Source: Streptomyces sp. NBC_01460
GTDB taxonomy: Bacteria; Actinomycetota; Actinomycetes; Streptomycetales; Streptomycetaceae
Reading direction: 5' to 3'
Assembly: GCF_036227405.1 (NCBI RefSeq)
Contig: NZ_CP109473.1
Coordinates: 7,378,001-7,442,000 of the forward strand
Length of the DNA: 64,000 nt
Below are positions 8,940-17,178 of the stretch, piece after piece. A program made the translations under genes and the position numbers. The notes under the pieces are model-generated. The model was not told where the DNA came from and did no database searches. It worked only from the letters and a program-made list of their open reading frames with translations. Each line of letters opens with the position of its first letter. Position 1 is the stretch's first letter.

Positions 8940-8967
8940 GTTCTACCTCAACCGAGGTTGAGGTCAA
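8940..8967 (-). promoter_or_regulatory. MerR/SoxR-type promoter-operator of the transketolase pair
   Basis: Read on the minus strand, TTGACC (8962-8967) and TAGAAC (8940-8945) are spaced 16 bp. Between and overlapping them is the perfect 9-bp inverted repeat ACCTCAACC-GA-GGTTGAGGT (8945-8964, plus-strand order). CCTCAA...TTGAGG operators set inside the spacer are the hallmark of SoxR and related MerR-family activators. No merR-type gene is in the window, so the regulator would act in trans. Confidence 0.65.
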
Positions 8968-9057
8968 GCCGGGGAAACGGGTTCGTGAGCACCGGTGCAA
9001 GTGCGGTATTGTTCTCATGCGCGTTCGGCCAGGGGAAACCCCAGGTCAGACGGGCAG

Positions 9058-9131
<74 letters not shown>

Positions 9132-9148
9132 CTGGAGACAGTCGCAGG

Positions 9149-9186
9149 TCAGGGGCCGTGTCGGAGAAATCCGACACGGCCCCTGA
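9149..9186 (+). terminator. Terminator of tRNA-Pro
   Basis: 17-bp perfect stem (TCAGGGGCCGTGTCGGA with its complement) around a GAAA loop, starting about 18 bp after the tRNA. The downstream T content is weak (GTCGTTT). The second tRNA copy has the same arrangement with different stem bases, so the stem is conserved by compensation. Confidence 0.85.
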
Positions 9187-9260
9187 GTCGTTTCCGGAGC
9201 CGTCGGGAGTGCGCCGTGCCCCCGGGCATGTCGGCTCGGGCGGTGAGCCTGCTCACCGTG

Positions 9261-9296
9261 CGGTGGGTCCCCGGCCGACCGGTCGGGGACCCACCG
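9261..9296. terminator. Stem-loop between tRNA-Pro and the convergent cell-wall protein gene
   Basis: 13-bp inverted repeat CGGTGGGTCCCCG / CGGGGACCCACCG with a 10-nt loop, 12 bp beyond the stop of the minus-strand gene ending at 9308. Most likely terminates that gene and may block read-through from the tRNA side. Confidence 0.7.
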
Positions 9297-9307
9297 CCGT
9301 GTTTCGG

Positions 9308-10531
9308 TCAGCCCTGGCCCTGGGTCCGGCGGCGCACGAGGAGGAGGGTGCCCCCGCCCGCGAGCGCCACTGCCGCAGCGGTGCCCGCGACGGCAGTCGC
9401 GGACGAGGAGCCGGTCGCTGCCAGCTGGCTGCCGTTCGTCGTCGGCTCGTTGGAACCGGTCGAACCGGTCGAACCGGTGGACCCCGTCGAGCCGGTGGTG
9501 CCGGTGGAACCCGCCGAGCCGGTGGAACCCGTCGAGCCGGTGGACCCCGTCGAGCCGGTCGAGGAGCCGCCGCTCTTCACGTCCAGGGTGATGTCGGCCT
9601 TGTCGTTGCTCTTGTCCGGGTCGAACGGCCGGGCGTCGGAGCTCAGCGCCACCGAGCCCTTCGCGCCCTCCACCCGCTTGTCGATCTTCAGCTTGAACGT
9701 GTAGGTCTCGCCCTTGCCCTCGTCGACCCACCGCTGGCTGGTGCCGCACTCGTACGCCTTGCCCGCGGGCTCGCAGAATCCGTCGGCCTTGACGACGGAC
9801 GTTCCGGCCGGAGGCGTGATCAGGACCTTGGGCAGCGGGTCCCCCTCGTCCGTCAGCACCCAGGCGGGTCCGGCGTTGGTGAACCTGGTCGTCAGCGTCA
9901 CGGTGTCGCCGGGGCTGCCCGCGAGCGCGGCACCCTCGACCTGGAAGTCGGCCGTGTTGACGGAGGTGACCGGCACGTCGACGGCCTCCTCCTCGGCCTG
10001 GCCGCCGGCCTGGCTCTCGACCAGCTTCACCGCGGGGGCGGTCCCGGCCACCGGCGGCGTGGCCGCGTCGTCCAGGCCCGGGGCGTAGTCCCAGACGCTC
10101 ACGCGCACTACGTCGTTGAGCGCGTGGGGCAGCGCCTTGATCGTGAGGGGCTTCTCCGGCGTGTAGGCGGTACCGGGTTCCACCGCCTGGTCGAACTCGC
10201 ACACCACGTTCGACTTGGCGGTCATCTCGTCGTAGGCGGTGACCTGGTGTGCCTGGCAGTTGGACGGGATCTGCGCGTAGTCGAGTCCCCGGGTGGCGGA
10301 GTACATGACCCAGGCCTTGTCGGCCGTCGCGGTGCCCTTGTTCGTCAGGACGACCGGCGGGTCGAAGGTGCTGCCCGGCTTCACGCCGTCGACCGGGGCG
10401 ATGCTCTGCAGGGCCAGCTCGGGGGCGGTCTCGTCGGCGGACGCGACGGGCGAGATGCCCAGCACGACGAGGCCGGCGGCGCTCAGTGCGGCGGCGACGG
10501 TGCGGGCGGTGCGGTGAGGGGGGATCAGCAT
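9308..10531 (-). CDS. LAATG-anchored (sortase substrate) surface protein with STG repeats
   Basis: 407 residues. A Sec signal peptide (about 1-32, ending SPVASADE) is followed by beta-rich extracellular modules. About 40 residues of STG repeats lead to sortase motif LAATG (370-374), a hydrophobic segment and the basic tail VRRRTQGQG. LAxTG is the recognition motif of class E sortases used by streptomycetes, so the protein should be covalently attached to the wall. The body resembles DUF11-like or adhesin Ig repeats, but the function is unknown. Stands alone between terminators; ATG 10531 has AGAGG upstream. Confidence 0.8.
   Translation of the reverse strand: MLIPPHRTARTVAAALSAAGLVVLGISPVASADETAPELALQSIAPVDGVKPGSTFDPPVVLTNKGTATADKAWVMYSATRGLDYAQIPSNCQAHQVTAYDEMTAKSNVVCEFDQAVEPGTAYTPEKPLTIKALPHALNDVVRVSVWDYAPGLDDAATPPVAGTAPAVKLVESQAGGQAEEEAVDVPVTSVNTADFQVEGAALAGSPGDTVTLTTRFTNAGPAWVLTDEGDPLPKVLITPPAGTSVVKADGFCEPAGKAYECGTSQRWVDEGKGETYTFKLKIDKRVEGAKGSVALSSDARPFDPDKSNDKADITLDVKSGGSSTGSTGSTGSTGSTGSAGSTGTTGSTGSTGSTGSTGSNEPTTNGSQLAATGSSSATAVAGTAAAVALAGGGTLLLVRRRTQGQG
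9452..9565 (-). repeat. Low-complexity tandem repeats encoding (S/T)TG wall-spanning stalk
   Basis: Degenerate 9-bp units of the type gaaccggtc / gagccggtg repeat about a dozen times within the surface-protein gene and encode the GSTGSTGSTG stalk just before LAATG. Repeat number is likely to vary between strains. Confidence 0.8.
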
Positions 10532-10759
10532 GGAGATGAACCTCTGTCGGACGCAGTTGGGCGGACGCTGTCCTATGGGGTGAACAGCCCTTCGGTAGGC
10601 GAAGACTGTTCTCGGCGCCGATCGGTTGCATCATGCAGGCATTCCTGGGGTGCTTGGGGGTGTTCGTCCCCTTCCGCCGTCCCTTCCGCCGTCCCCTTCG
10701 ACGGGCCGCAGCGGTCCGCGTCGACCTCATGTGACGGTGGGTGAGGGGCCGCACGGGCG

Positions 10760-10791
10760 GAGGCCGCACCGGAACGGTCCGGTGCGGCCTC
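10760..10791 (-). terminator. Terminator of the DUF2510 gene
   Basis: Perfect 14-bp stem GAGGCCGCACCGGA / TCCGGTGCGGCCTC around ACGG, 16 bp beyond the stop of the minus-strand gene ending at 10808. No T-run. Confidence 0.75.
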
Positions 10792-10807
10792 GCGGGTGCG
10801 GGACGCC

Positions 10808-11716
10808 TCAGGCGGTCTCGCCGGAACCGGCGGCCGAACCGGCCCCCTCGGCTTCCTTGATGCCCTTGGTGATGTCGTCCAGGACCGAGAGCTTCGGCGC
10901 CTTGGCGTTGATGTCGAAGCCTGAGCGCAGGACGACCAGCATGCCCTTGACGTTGGGGGAGGGGAATGCGAGCGACTCGACGTATCCGTCGTCGCCGTTC
11001 TTCGTCACCACCTTCCAGCGCACCGCGTAGCCCTTCTGGCCGGCGACCGTGACGGCCTCGGACCTGAGCTCCTCGTGCGAGGTGATCCCGCCGTAGATCT
11101 TCTCGCCGTACGACTCCTCGGCGTTGGCCTTGATGTCGGCCTGGGCCGCGGCCTTCGCGGTGGTCGCGTCGATCTTCAGCGCCTGTGCCGGTGCGGAGGT
11201 CACCCCGCCGCGTACGCAGGTCTCCGACTCGGCACCGGGGCAGGCGTACTCGCCGGTCTGCACCCCGGCGCCGATCGGCCCCGACTGGCCGGTCCAGCCG
11301 TCGGGCACGGGGATGCTGATGCCGCTGGCCGCGTCGGTGGCGTACCCGTCCTCGGTCTGCGGCATCGGCTGCTGGTCGGGGTCCTGTCCGCCGCCGCCCT
11401 GCCCGCCGTCCTGCCCGCCTCCGCCCGGGGCGCCCGGCATGCGGGGGCTCTCCGAAGGCGCGGAGGGCGAGGCGGAGGAGTCGGCCCGGTCGTCGGAACC
11501 GGCTCCCAGCACGTACGCGCCGCCGCCGACGGCCGCGAGTACGACGACGGCTGCGGCGATGCCCGCGCCGATGCGTATGCGACGGCGCCGGACCGTCGCG
11601 GGGGGTATCCGGAGTTGGTCGGTCCAGCGGCTGCCGTCCCACCAGCGTTCCTGGAGGGGGCCGATTCCTGAGTGCCCGGGGTCTGGATGCCAGCCGGGCG
11701 GGGTCGTCTGGGTCAC
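10808..11716 (-). CDS. DUF2510 membrane-anchored protein
   Basis: 302 residues, GTG 11716. The N-terminal DUF2510 motif (GWHPDPGHSG ... RWWDGSRWT, about 8-32) is cytoplasmic. One transmembrane helix (about 47-70) is followed by a Ser/Pro/Gly-rich linker (GGGGQDGGQGGGGQD) and an extracellular domain of about 170 residues beginning SGISIPVPDGW. Proteins with this layout are common in actinobacteria and of unknown function. Monocistronic with its own terminator. The start lacks a strong ribosome-binding site. Confidence 0.75.
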   Translation of the reverse strand: MTQTTPPGWHPDPGHSGIGPLQERWWDGSRWTDQLRIPPATVRRRRIRIGAGIAAAVVVLAAVGGGAYVLGAGSDDRADSSASPSAPSESPRMPGAPGGGGQDGGQGGGGQDPDQQPMPQTEDGYATDAASGISIPVPDGWTGQSGPIGAGVQTGEYACPGAESETCVRGGVTSAPAQALKIDATTAKAAAQADIKANAEESYGEKIYGGITSHEELRSEAVTVAGQKGYAVRWKVVTKNGDDGYVESLAFPSPNVKGMLVVLRSGFDINAKAPKLSVLDDITKGIKEAEGAGSAAGSGETA

Positions 11717-11955
11717 GAGAGCACCGTAGGCGCACCGGGTGAGAATCGTATGAAACGCACAGCGTGGTCGTCGTCACGTCCCAGGCCGCCATGACGACCG
11801 TGCGGGGGCGGGTCGTTCCGGGCGGGCGACCGGTGAGTCCACGTCTTCATCGAGTCGCCGGACCGGCGACGACGGCGTTGACGCGTCACTCCGGGTGCCG
11901 TCCGTGCAGGTCGGAGGTGCCCAGAAGCCCGGAAGAGGCCCTGTGCGGGGGTGAG

Positions 11956-12492
11956 ATGATCCGGACCATGAACCGGATCCCGTACTCAGCCGCTTGGCTG
12001 TCGCAATGGCGCGAGGACGTCATGGCCGCGGTGAGGGGCATGGTCTCGACCTCCGGGGATGAGCACGGATTCCCGCCCGGACGCAACGAGGTCCGGGTCG
12101 CGGACGAGGACGATCGGCGTGCCGCGCGTGAGTACGCGCGTGAGTCGCTGGGATTCGACGAACTGCTCACGTTCTACGAGTCCATCGGGGAGGTCGCCCT
12201 GTCCGATGTGGGAAACGGCTACTTCATCCACACGGCGCGCGATGTCCTGCACCGAGTGGCAGAGGAGGGCTATGTCTTCATCCCCATGGCTGATGATCCT
12301 CACGGCATGGTGATCGGCTCGGACGGAAGGGGCATTCCGTTCGTCGCCGACTGGGGTGGCGTGATCCACCGGTCCCGGACGCCTTCCCCGGACGAGGCGG
12401 AGTTCGACAGGGTCGCCGAGGATCTGCCTGAGTTCCTCGAACTCATCCGCTGGTCCGCGGCCCGGTTCGCGGAAACGGGCGAGCCCGGCTAG
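11956..12492 (+). CDS. SMI1/KNR4 (SUKH-like) family protein
   Basis: 178 residues. FDELLTFYESIGEVALSDVG and GYVFIPMADDPHGMVIGSDG fit the SMI1/KNR4 (SUKH) fold, used by immunity and scaffold proteins. ATG 11956 is chosen because it follows a purine-rich GGGGGTGAG; ATG 11968 is the alternative, and longer in-frame starts have no support. No toxin gene is adjacent, so an immunity role is not shown. The last 4 bp overlap the end of the convergent MFS gene. Confidence 0.6.
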   Translation: MIRTMNRIPYSAAWLSQWREDVMAAVRGMVSTSGDEHGFPPGRNEVRVADEDDRRAAREYARESLGFDELLTFYESIGEVALSDVGNGYFIHTARDVLHRVAEEGYVFIPMADDPHGMVIGSDGRGIPFVADWGGVIHRSRTPSPDEAEFDRVAEDLPEFLELIRWSAARFAETGEPG

Positions 12493-13826
12493 TTGTAGCC
12501 GCTGTCGGCCATGGTCCCCGAGGGCGTACCCGCGGAGACCTCGACGGCACCCTCCTGAACGGGATCCCGGGAGTCCGGGTGATCCTTCTCCTCGGCCGGG
12601 GCCGCGGCACGCAGCGCCGCCTCGACCCGGCGGTTGCTGGTCATGGTCGCCGTGACGGCGGTCATGGTCAGCAGCAGGCCGGCGGCGGTGCAGAGCGGGG
12701 TGCGTACGTCGTAGGTGGTGGCCAGCCAGCCGCCGAGGAAGGCACCGAACGGGGCGGCGCACATGGCGAGCATGCGGGAGGTGGAGGCGACCCGGCCCAT
12801 CAGGTGGGCGGGGACGATCGCCTGCCGGAGGGAGGGGGCGAGCACCATGGTGGCGCCCATGCCCGCCCCGCAGACGGCGAGCGCGAGCCCGGCGACGTAC
12901 GGGTCCGGGGCAGCGGCAAGCCCCAGGACGGCGAGTCCCTCGACCGCGGCCGTGCAGGTCAACGCGGTGCCGGTGCCGAGTCGTCGGCCGAGGAAGGAGG
13001 CGATGGCCGCGCCGAGCAGACCTCCGGTGGCCTCCGCCGTGAGGAGCAGTCCGAAGCCGAAGGTGCCGATGCCGAGGTGATCGTGCGCGAAGAGGGCGAG
13101 GACGGTCTCCACGGCGAGGAAGGCGACGTTCCCGACCGCCGGACGCAGCGCGAGTCCGAGCAGCAGCTGATCCCGGAACACGTACGAGGCACCGGCCCGC
13201 GCCTGCCGCAGCAACGACTCGCGGGCCTGCGGTACGGGCCGGGGTGCGGCGGGCAGCGACCGTACGAGAAGTGCGGAGACCGCGAACGACACCGCGTCGG
13301 CGAGCAGCGGAACCGCCCGCCCGAGCGCGAGCAGGGCACTGCCCGCGGGCGGCCCCGCGAAGCCGGACGCGGCGGTCCGGGTGCCGTGCATGCGGGAGTT
13401 GGCGCGCTCCAGGAGCGTGGAGTCGCGGCCGAGCAGATCCGGCAGGTAGGCCGTGGCTGCCGTGTCGAAGAAGAGCCCGCCGAGGCCGAGCAAAAAGGCG
13501 ACGGCCGCGAGCAGCGGAATGCTCAGCACGTCGAGCGCGGCCGCCGCCGCCGGTATCGCGAGCAGCAGCGCACGCGCCGCGTCCGCGACCCACATCGTGC
13601 GCCGGCGGTCCCAGCGGTCCACCAGCGCACCGCCGAGCACCCCGAAGAGCAGCCAGGGCAGCGTCCCGGCGGCCGTGACGACGGCGAGGGCCATCGGATC
13701 CCGCGTCAGCGCCAGCGCGAGCAGCGGCAGCGCGGCGTGCGTCACCCCGTCCCCGAGCGAGGACACCGTCTGCGCAGTCCACAGCCGCCCGAACCCGGGC
13801 GGCAACGTGTCTCCATGCAGGGTCAC
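12489..13826 (-). CDS. MFS transporter
   Basis: 445 residues with about 12 predicted transmembrane segments (for example LPLLALALTRDPMALAVVTA and LLAAVAFLLGLGGLF). The cytoplasmic signature GGALVDRWDRRRTMWVAD (MFS motif A-like) lies in loop 2-3. Resembles the MFS-1/enterobactin-exporter-like group; the substrate is unknown. GTG 13826 overlaps the stop of the ArsR gene by 4 bp, so it is translationally coupled to its likely repressor. The C-terminal 40 residues are charged and cytoplasmic. Confidence 0.85.
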   Translation of the reverse strand: MTLHGDTLPPGFGRLWTAQTVSSLGDGVTHAALPLLALALTRDPMALAVVTAAGTLPWLLFGVLGGALVDRWDRRRTMWVADAARALLLAIPAAAAALDVLSIPLLAAVAFLLGLGGLFFDTAATAYLPDLLGRDSTLLERANSRMHGTRTAASGFAGPPAGSALLALGRAVPLLADAVSFAVSALLVRSLPAAPRPVPQARESLLRQARAGASYVFRDQLLLGLALRPAVGNVAFLAVETVLALFAHDHLGIGTFGFGLLLTAEATGGLLGAAIASFLGRRLGTGTALTCTAAVEGLAVLGLAAAPDPYVAGLALAVCGAGMGATMVLAPSLRQAIVPAHLMGRVASTSRMLAMCAAPFGAFLGGWLATTYDVRTPLCTAAGLLLTMTAVTATMTSNRRVEAALRAAAPAEEKDHPDSRDPVQEGAVEVSAGTPSGTMADSGYN

Positions 13827-14362
13827 TCGGAGTCCTCCTCGACCTGCCCGCGCGGCGCCGGCCGGAACAGCGCGAAGGTCAGGGACACGTCCGGCAGCGA
13901 CGGATCGGACAGCTCCCGGTACTCGTCCGCCAGTGCCTCCAGCCGCGCCCCCAGCTCCGCGAACTGCTCGTCGGTGAGCCGCAGATGCGCCATCCGCACG
14001 TGCCGCTCGCCGTCCACCGGCGATGCCTCCAGGTCCGCCACCGCGTGCCGCATCAGCACGTCCGGCGCTCCTTCGCCCGGATCCGGCATCTCGATCGACC
14101 GTGCGGCCATCGCGTAGTACCGCTCGGTGACCCCCCGGACCTTCCGCGTCCGTACCACCTTGACCAGGCCCGCCCGTTCGAGCAGCCGCACGTGGTAACT
14201 GGAACTCCCCTTCGCGAGGCCCATGCGCTCGGCGATCTGCGTGATCGTCGCGGGCTCGAAGCGGAGCACGGCCATGATCCGGTGCCGCGTGAGGTTGGAA
14301 ACGGCGCGTAACTGTTCGTCAGTGGTGACGTGGAACGTCTCAGGAAGCTCGTCGGCTGGCAT
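13823..14362 (-). CDS. ArsR-type helix-turn-helix regulator
   Basis: 179 residues. ATG 14362 is chosen; an upstream in-frame extension would run through the operator. The winged helix (LRAVSNLTRHRIMAVLRFEP, ITQIAERMGLAKGSSSYHVR, about 17-70) is ArsR/HTH_20-like, and the C-terminal half is helical. No metal-binding cysteine motif is visible, so this is a generic small-molecule regulator. It precedes and overlaps the MFS gene (GTGA), and a perfect inverted repeat lies just upstream. Autoregulation and control of the exporter is the natural reading. Confidence 0.85.
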   Translation of the reverse strand: MPADELPETFHVTTDEQLRAVSNLTRHRIMAVLRFEPATITQIAERMGLAKGSSSYHVRLLERAGLVKVVRTRKVRGVTERYYAMAARSIEMPDPGEGAPDVLMRHAVADLEASPVDGERHVRMAHLRLTDEQFAELGARLEALADEYRELSDPSLPDVSLTFALFRPAPRGQVEEDSE

Positions 14363-14368
14363 GCGCCC

Positions 14369-14392
14369 AATGGTCAACGTTTCTTGACCATT
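14369..14392. promoter_or_regulatory. Palindromic operator of the ArsR/MFS operon
   Basis: AATGGTCAA-cgtttc-TTGACCATT, a perfect 9-bp inverted repeat with 6-bp spacer, starting 7 bp before the regulator ATG. The TTGACC arm also resembles a -35 element, so binding would occlude transcription. Confidence 0.7.
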
Positions 14393-14531
14393 GCGCAAGT
14401 GGGTTGCGTGCGGACTTCTGCCTCCCGACGGCCGAGACCGGGCTCGATGCACCGCTCCTGACTGGGGGAGACGGAGTGCCGGACTCGGACGTAGCAGGCC
14501 CGGGCGCGGCGTCCATGGAGGCGGCCGGCTC

Positions 14532-14821
14532 TCACTGCGGCCATGCCCGCGTCAGTCTGTCGCGCAACTCCGCCGGCGCCGTGGGCCCCAGTTGACTGCC
14601 GAGATCTTGTTCCAGGTCGCGGAGAACTCCCAGGGCGACGTCACGACGTCGAGACCCCGCGTCGGTCGGTCCGAGAGGGTGCTGCGCGGGAATCCAGGCC
14701 CCGGCGCCCGGGTCAGCAGGCCTTCGCCGACGAGCTGCGTGACAGCGCGATGCATCGTCTGTCGGGTGACCCCCGCACGGCGGGCCAGTTCCGCGACGCT
14801 CAGCGATGTCCTCGGATTTTC
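14532..14821 (-). pseudogene. Frameshifted MarR-type regulator remnant
   Basis: On the minus strand one frame encodes a MarR-like recognition helix (SLSVAELARRAGVTRQTMHR ... QLVGEGLLTRAPGPGFPRST). A different frame then continues with the expected C-terminal part (TDAGSRRRDVALGVLRDLEQ ... PAELRDRLTRAWPQ, stop at 14532-14534). A one-base deletion near 14660-14670 accounts for the switch. The N-terminal dimerisation helix is absent upstream. The gene appears truncated and inactive. Confidence 0.65.
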
Positions 14822-14995
14822 ATGCTTGTCCTGGCGCCGCCGCGCATCACCGGCACCACCGGGCTGGTCGTCAACCCGATCGCCGTCTTCTGAACCGGCG
14901 AGCGGCGAGCGGCGTGCCCGGCCCTTCCATCGGGTGCCGGGCACCCCGCTTGTTCTCCCTCATATCCGTGGGGGGCCTGGGCCGCACGGGGGCTG

Positions 14996-15667
14996 TCACG
15001 GCTCGATCAGTCCGGCCCGGATCGCGTACCGGGTGAGTTCCAGGCGGTCGCGCAGCCCCAGCTTCTGCAGCAGGTTGGCGCGGTGCCGCTCGACCGTCTT
15101 GACGCTGATCACGAGCATGCCCGCGATCTCCTTCGACGAGTGGCCCTCGGCGACCAGCTTGAGGATCTCCTCCTCGCGCTCGGTGATCGCCCGTTCCGGT
15201 ACGTCGCCGCCGTCCCTGGCCCGGTCCAGGTAGTTGCGGATGAGGGCGGTGACCGCGCCCGGGTAGAGGAACGGCTCGTCACGCATGGCCGCCCGGCACG
15301 CCTCGACGAGGTCCCGGTCGGCGACGGACTTCAGCACGAAGCCCGAGGCGCCGGCCTTCAGGGCCTCGAAGAAGTACTGCTCGTTGTCGTACATGGTGAG
15401 CATGAGGATGCGCAGCTCCGGCATCACCCGGGACAGCTCACGGGCGGCCTGAAGACCCGTCAGGCGGGGCATCGCGATGTCCAGGACAGCCAGGTCCGGG
15501 CGCTCCGCGCGTGCCATCTCGACGGCCTCGGCCCCGTCGCCGGCCTCGGCGACGACCTGGAGGTCGGGTTCGCCGTCGAGGATCAGCCGCACGCCCCGGC
15601 GGACCAGCGCGTGGTCGTCGGCGAGCAGGATGCGGGTCTTCCCGGAACCGGTGGGGGAGTGGGGCAT
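14996..15667 (-). CDS. NarL/FixJ-type response regulator
   Basis: 223 residues. Receiver domain about 10-125 with acidic pair DD at 17-18 and phospho-acceptor D63 in LAVLDIAMP. The LuxR-type helix-turn-helix is at about 157-221 (REEEILKLVAEGHSSKEIAG, VKTVERHRANLLQKLG). ATG 15667 is 2 bp after the stop of the kinase gene 15670-16623, so the two form one operon and a cognate pair. The signal and target genes are unknown. Confidence 0.92.
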   Translation of the reverse strand: MPHSPTGSGKTRILLADDHALVRRGVRLILDGEPDLQVVAEAGDGAEAVEMARAERPDLAVLDIAMPRLTGLQAARELSRVMPELRILMLTMYDNEQYFFEALKAGASGFVLKSVADRDLVEACRAAMRDEPFLYPGAVTALIRNYLDRARDGGDVPERAITEREEEILKLVAEGHSSKEIAGMLVISVKTVERHRANLLQKLGLRDRLELTRYAIRAGLIEP

Positions 15668-15669
15668 GG

Positions 15670-16623
15670 TCAGGCGTCTCCGTTCCGTACGGGCACGTCG
15701 AGGCGTACGTCCGTGCCGCCCGTCGCGCCGTCGGCGAGGGTGAGTGTGGCGCCGATGAGCAGGGCGCGTTCGCGCATGCCGCGCTGGCCCGCGCCTTCGG
15801 GGGCGCCGCCGAGGCCCCGGCCGTCGTCGCTGATCCGCAGCTCCACCCCGGAGCTGGTGCGCCGCAGGGAGAGCTCCACCAGGGTGGCCCGGGCGTGCCG
15901 GACGGTGTTCGTGACCGCCTCCTGGGCGATGCGGTACACGACGAGTTCCGCCTCCTCCCCGAGCGGAGGGAGGTCCTTCTCCATGCGGCGCCGGACCGTC
16001 AGTCCCGCCGGCGTCGGCGTCTCGGTGGTCAGGGCCGTCAGCGCGCTGACCAGCCCCAGCTCCTCCAGCACGCCGGGGCGCAGCCGGCGTGCGATCCGGC
16101 GGATCTCGTCCAGGCTGCCCCGGGTGATCTCCTGGACCTGGGCCAGCTCCGCGCGCAGGGGTTCCGGGGCGTGACCGGTGACCCGCTTCAGCTCCAGCAG
16201 GACCGCGGTCAGGGTCTGGCCCACCTCGTCGTGCAACTCCTGTGCGACCCGGCGGCGTTCGGCCTCCTGGGCCCAGAGGGCGCGGGCGCTGCTGGTCGCG
16301 CGCTCCGCCTCCAGGCGGTCGAGCATGCTGTTGAACGTCTCGATCAGCGCCGCGACCTCCCCCTCGCCGCCGACCTCGGGGCGCGGACGCGGGCTCAGCA
16401 GATCGGTGGTCGTCATCGCGCGGGTGACCCGTTGCAGCGGGGCGAGGCCCACGCGCAGGAGCAGCGCGTTCGCGCCGAGCATCAGGGCCATGCCGCCGGC
16501 CAGGATCAGGGCCTCGGTCAGCACCACCGGGGCCGAGACGGTGATCGGGCCGAGCAGGAGCAGCGCTCCGGCCGCGACCAGAACGGCTGCGTTGAGCAGG
16601 AAGATGCGCCAGAACAGGGACAA
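15670..16623 (-). CDS. Sensor histidine kinase (HisKA_3, NarX/DegS type)
   Basis: 317 residues from TTG 16623, chosen for the AAGGAGG ten bases upstream; an ATG at 16731 would give 353 residues but has a poorer site. Two transmembrane helices (about 8-28 and 34-54) lead into a HAMP-like linker (LAPLQRVTRAM), HisKA_3 with H131 in RRRVAQELHDEVGQ, and HATPase (SDDGRGLGG). There is almost no extracytoplasmic loop, so it may sense membrane or intracellular cues. Transcribed with the response regulator directly downstream. Confidence 0.88.
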   Translation of the reverse strand: MSLFWRIFLLNAAVLVAAGALLLLGPITVSAPVVLTEALILAGGMALMLGANALLLRVGLAPLQRVTRAMTTTDLLSPRPRPEVGGEGEVAALIETFNSMLDRLEAERATSSARALWAQEAERRRVAQELHDEVGQTLTAVLLELKRVTGHAPEPLRAELAQVQEITRGSLDEIRRIARRLRPGVLEELGLVSALTALTTETPTPAGLTVRRRMEKDLPPLGEEAELVVYRIAQEAVTNTVRHARATLVELSLRRTSSGVELRISDDGRGLGGAPEGAGQRGMRERALLIGATLTLADGATGGTDVRLDVPVRNGDA

Positions 16624-16836
16624 GACCGCACGGCCTCCTTCGATCGGGTCCACGGGCGGGCGGACTGTCTCCACTATCGCCGGTCGGGGGCGGCGCACGG
16701 CCGCGGGAGCGTCCCGCGGCCGCGTCTGCATGGCCGACCCCCTCGAAGATGGGTGCCGGCCCCTATGTCCCGGGGTACCCGCACGCGGCGACGATGGAGC
16801 CGGACCCGACGGGTCCTGATCCGGGAAGGAGTCACC

Positions 16837-17097
16837 ATGCCCCACGACGACGAGCGTCCGCGCTGCCACGAGAGCCGGACCGGCAGCGACGGCCGCGCAC
16901 CCACGAGCGCCCCGCGCGATCGGCGCCCGGGCCCGAAGTGGGTGTGGCTCGCCGTCGGAATCGTCGGCCTGATGGCGGGCATCGTCATGGGCCACGGTCT
17001 CCTCATCGCCGCCGGCCTGGTGGTGGCCGGGATGGCCGGCCAGCTCCTCGACCCGCAGCGGAGCAGGCACCGGAACAGGGTGCCGCGTCCCCGCTGA
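16837..17097 (+). CDS. Small membrane protein, function unknown
   Basis: 86 residues, ATG 16837 preceded by GGGAAGGA. A charged N-terminal half is followed by a hydrophobic hairpin (about 36-69, WVWLAVGIVGLMAGIVMGHG onward) and a basic tail. This looks like the DUF3040-type small membrane proteins but lacks enough signature to assign. Divergent from the two-component operon, with 213 bp between. Confidence 0.55.
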   Translation: MPHDDERPRCHESRTGSDGRAPTSAPRDRRPGPKWVWLAVGIVGLMAGIVMGHGLLIAAGLVVAGMAGQLLDPQRSRHRNRVPRPR

Positions 17098-17111
17098 GCC
17101 GCCTTCGGCTT

Positions 17112-17122
17112 TGGTCCGACCA
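17112..17122 (+). promoter_or_regulatory. FadR-type operator before the lut regulator
   Basis: TGGTCCGACCA, an 11-bp palindrome matching the FadR-subfamily GntR operator pattern TGGTCNGACCA. The reverse complement of this exact sequence recurs before lutA (18032-18042). Implies autoregulation. Confidence 0.65.
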
Positions 17123-17178
17123 CACGTCCTGTGTGACATAGTCGGGGGATGCGTATCGGCCGGAGCAGGGAGTAGCGG

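Noticed and set aside
9452..9565. Short tandem repeats resembling a repeat array
   Set aside because: Not a CRISPR: units are 9 bp with no unique spacers, lie inside a reading frame and encode the STG stalk.
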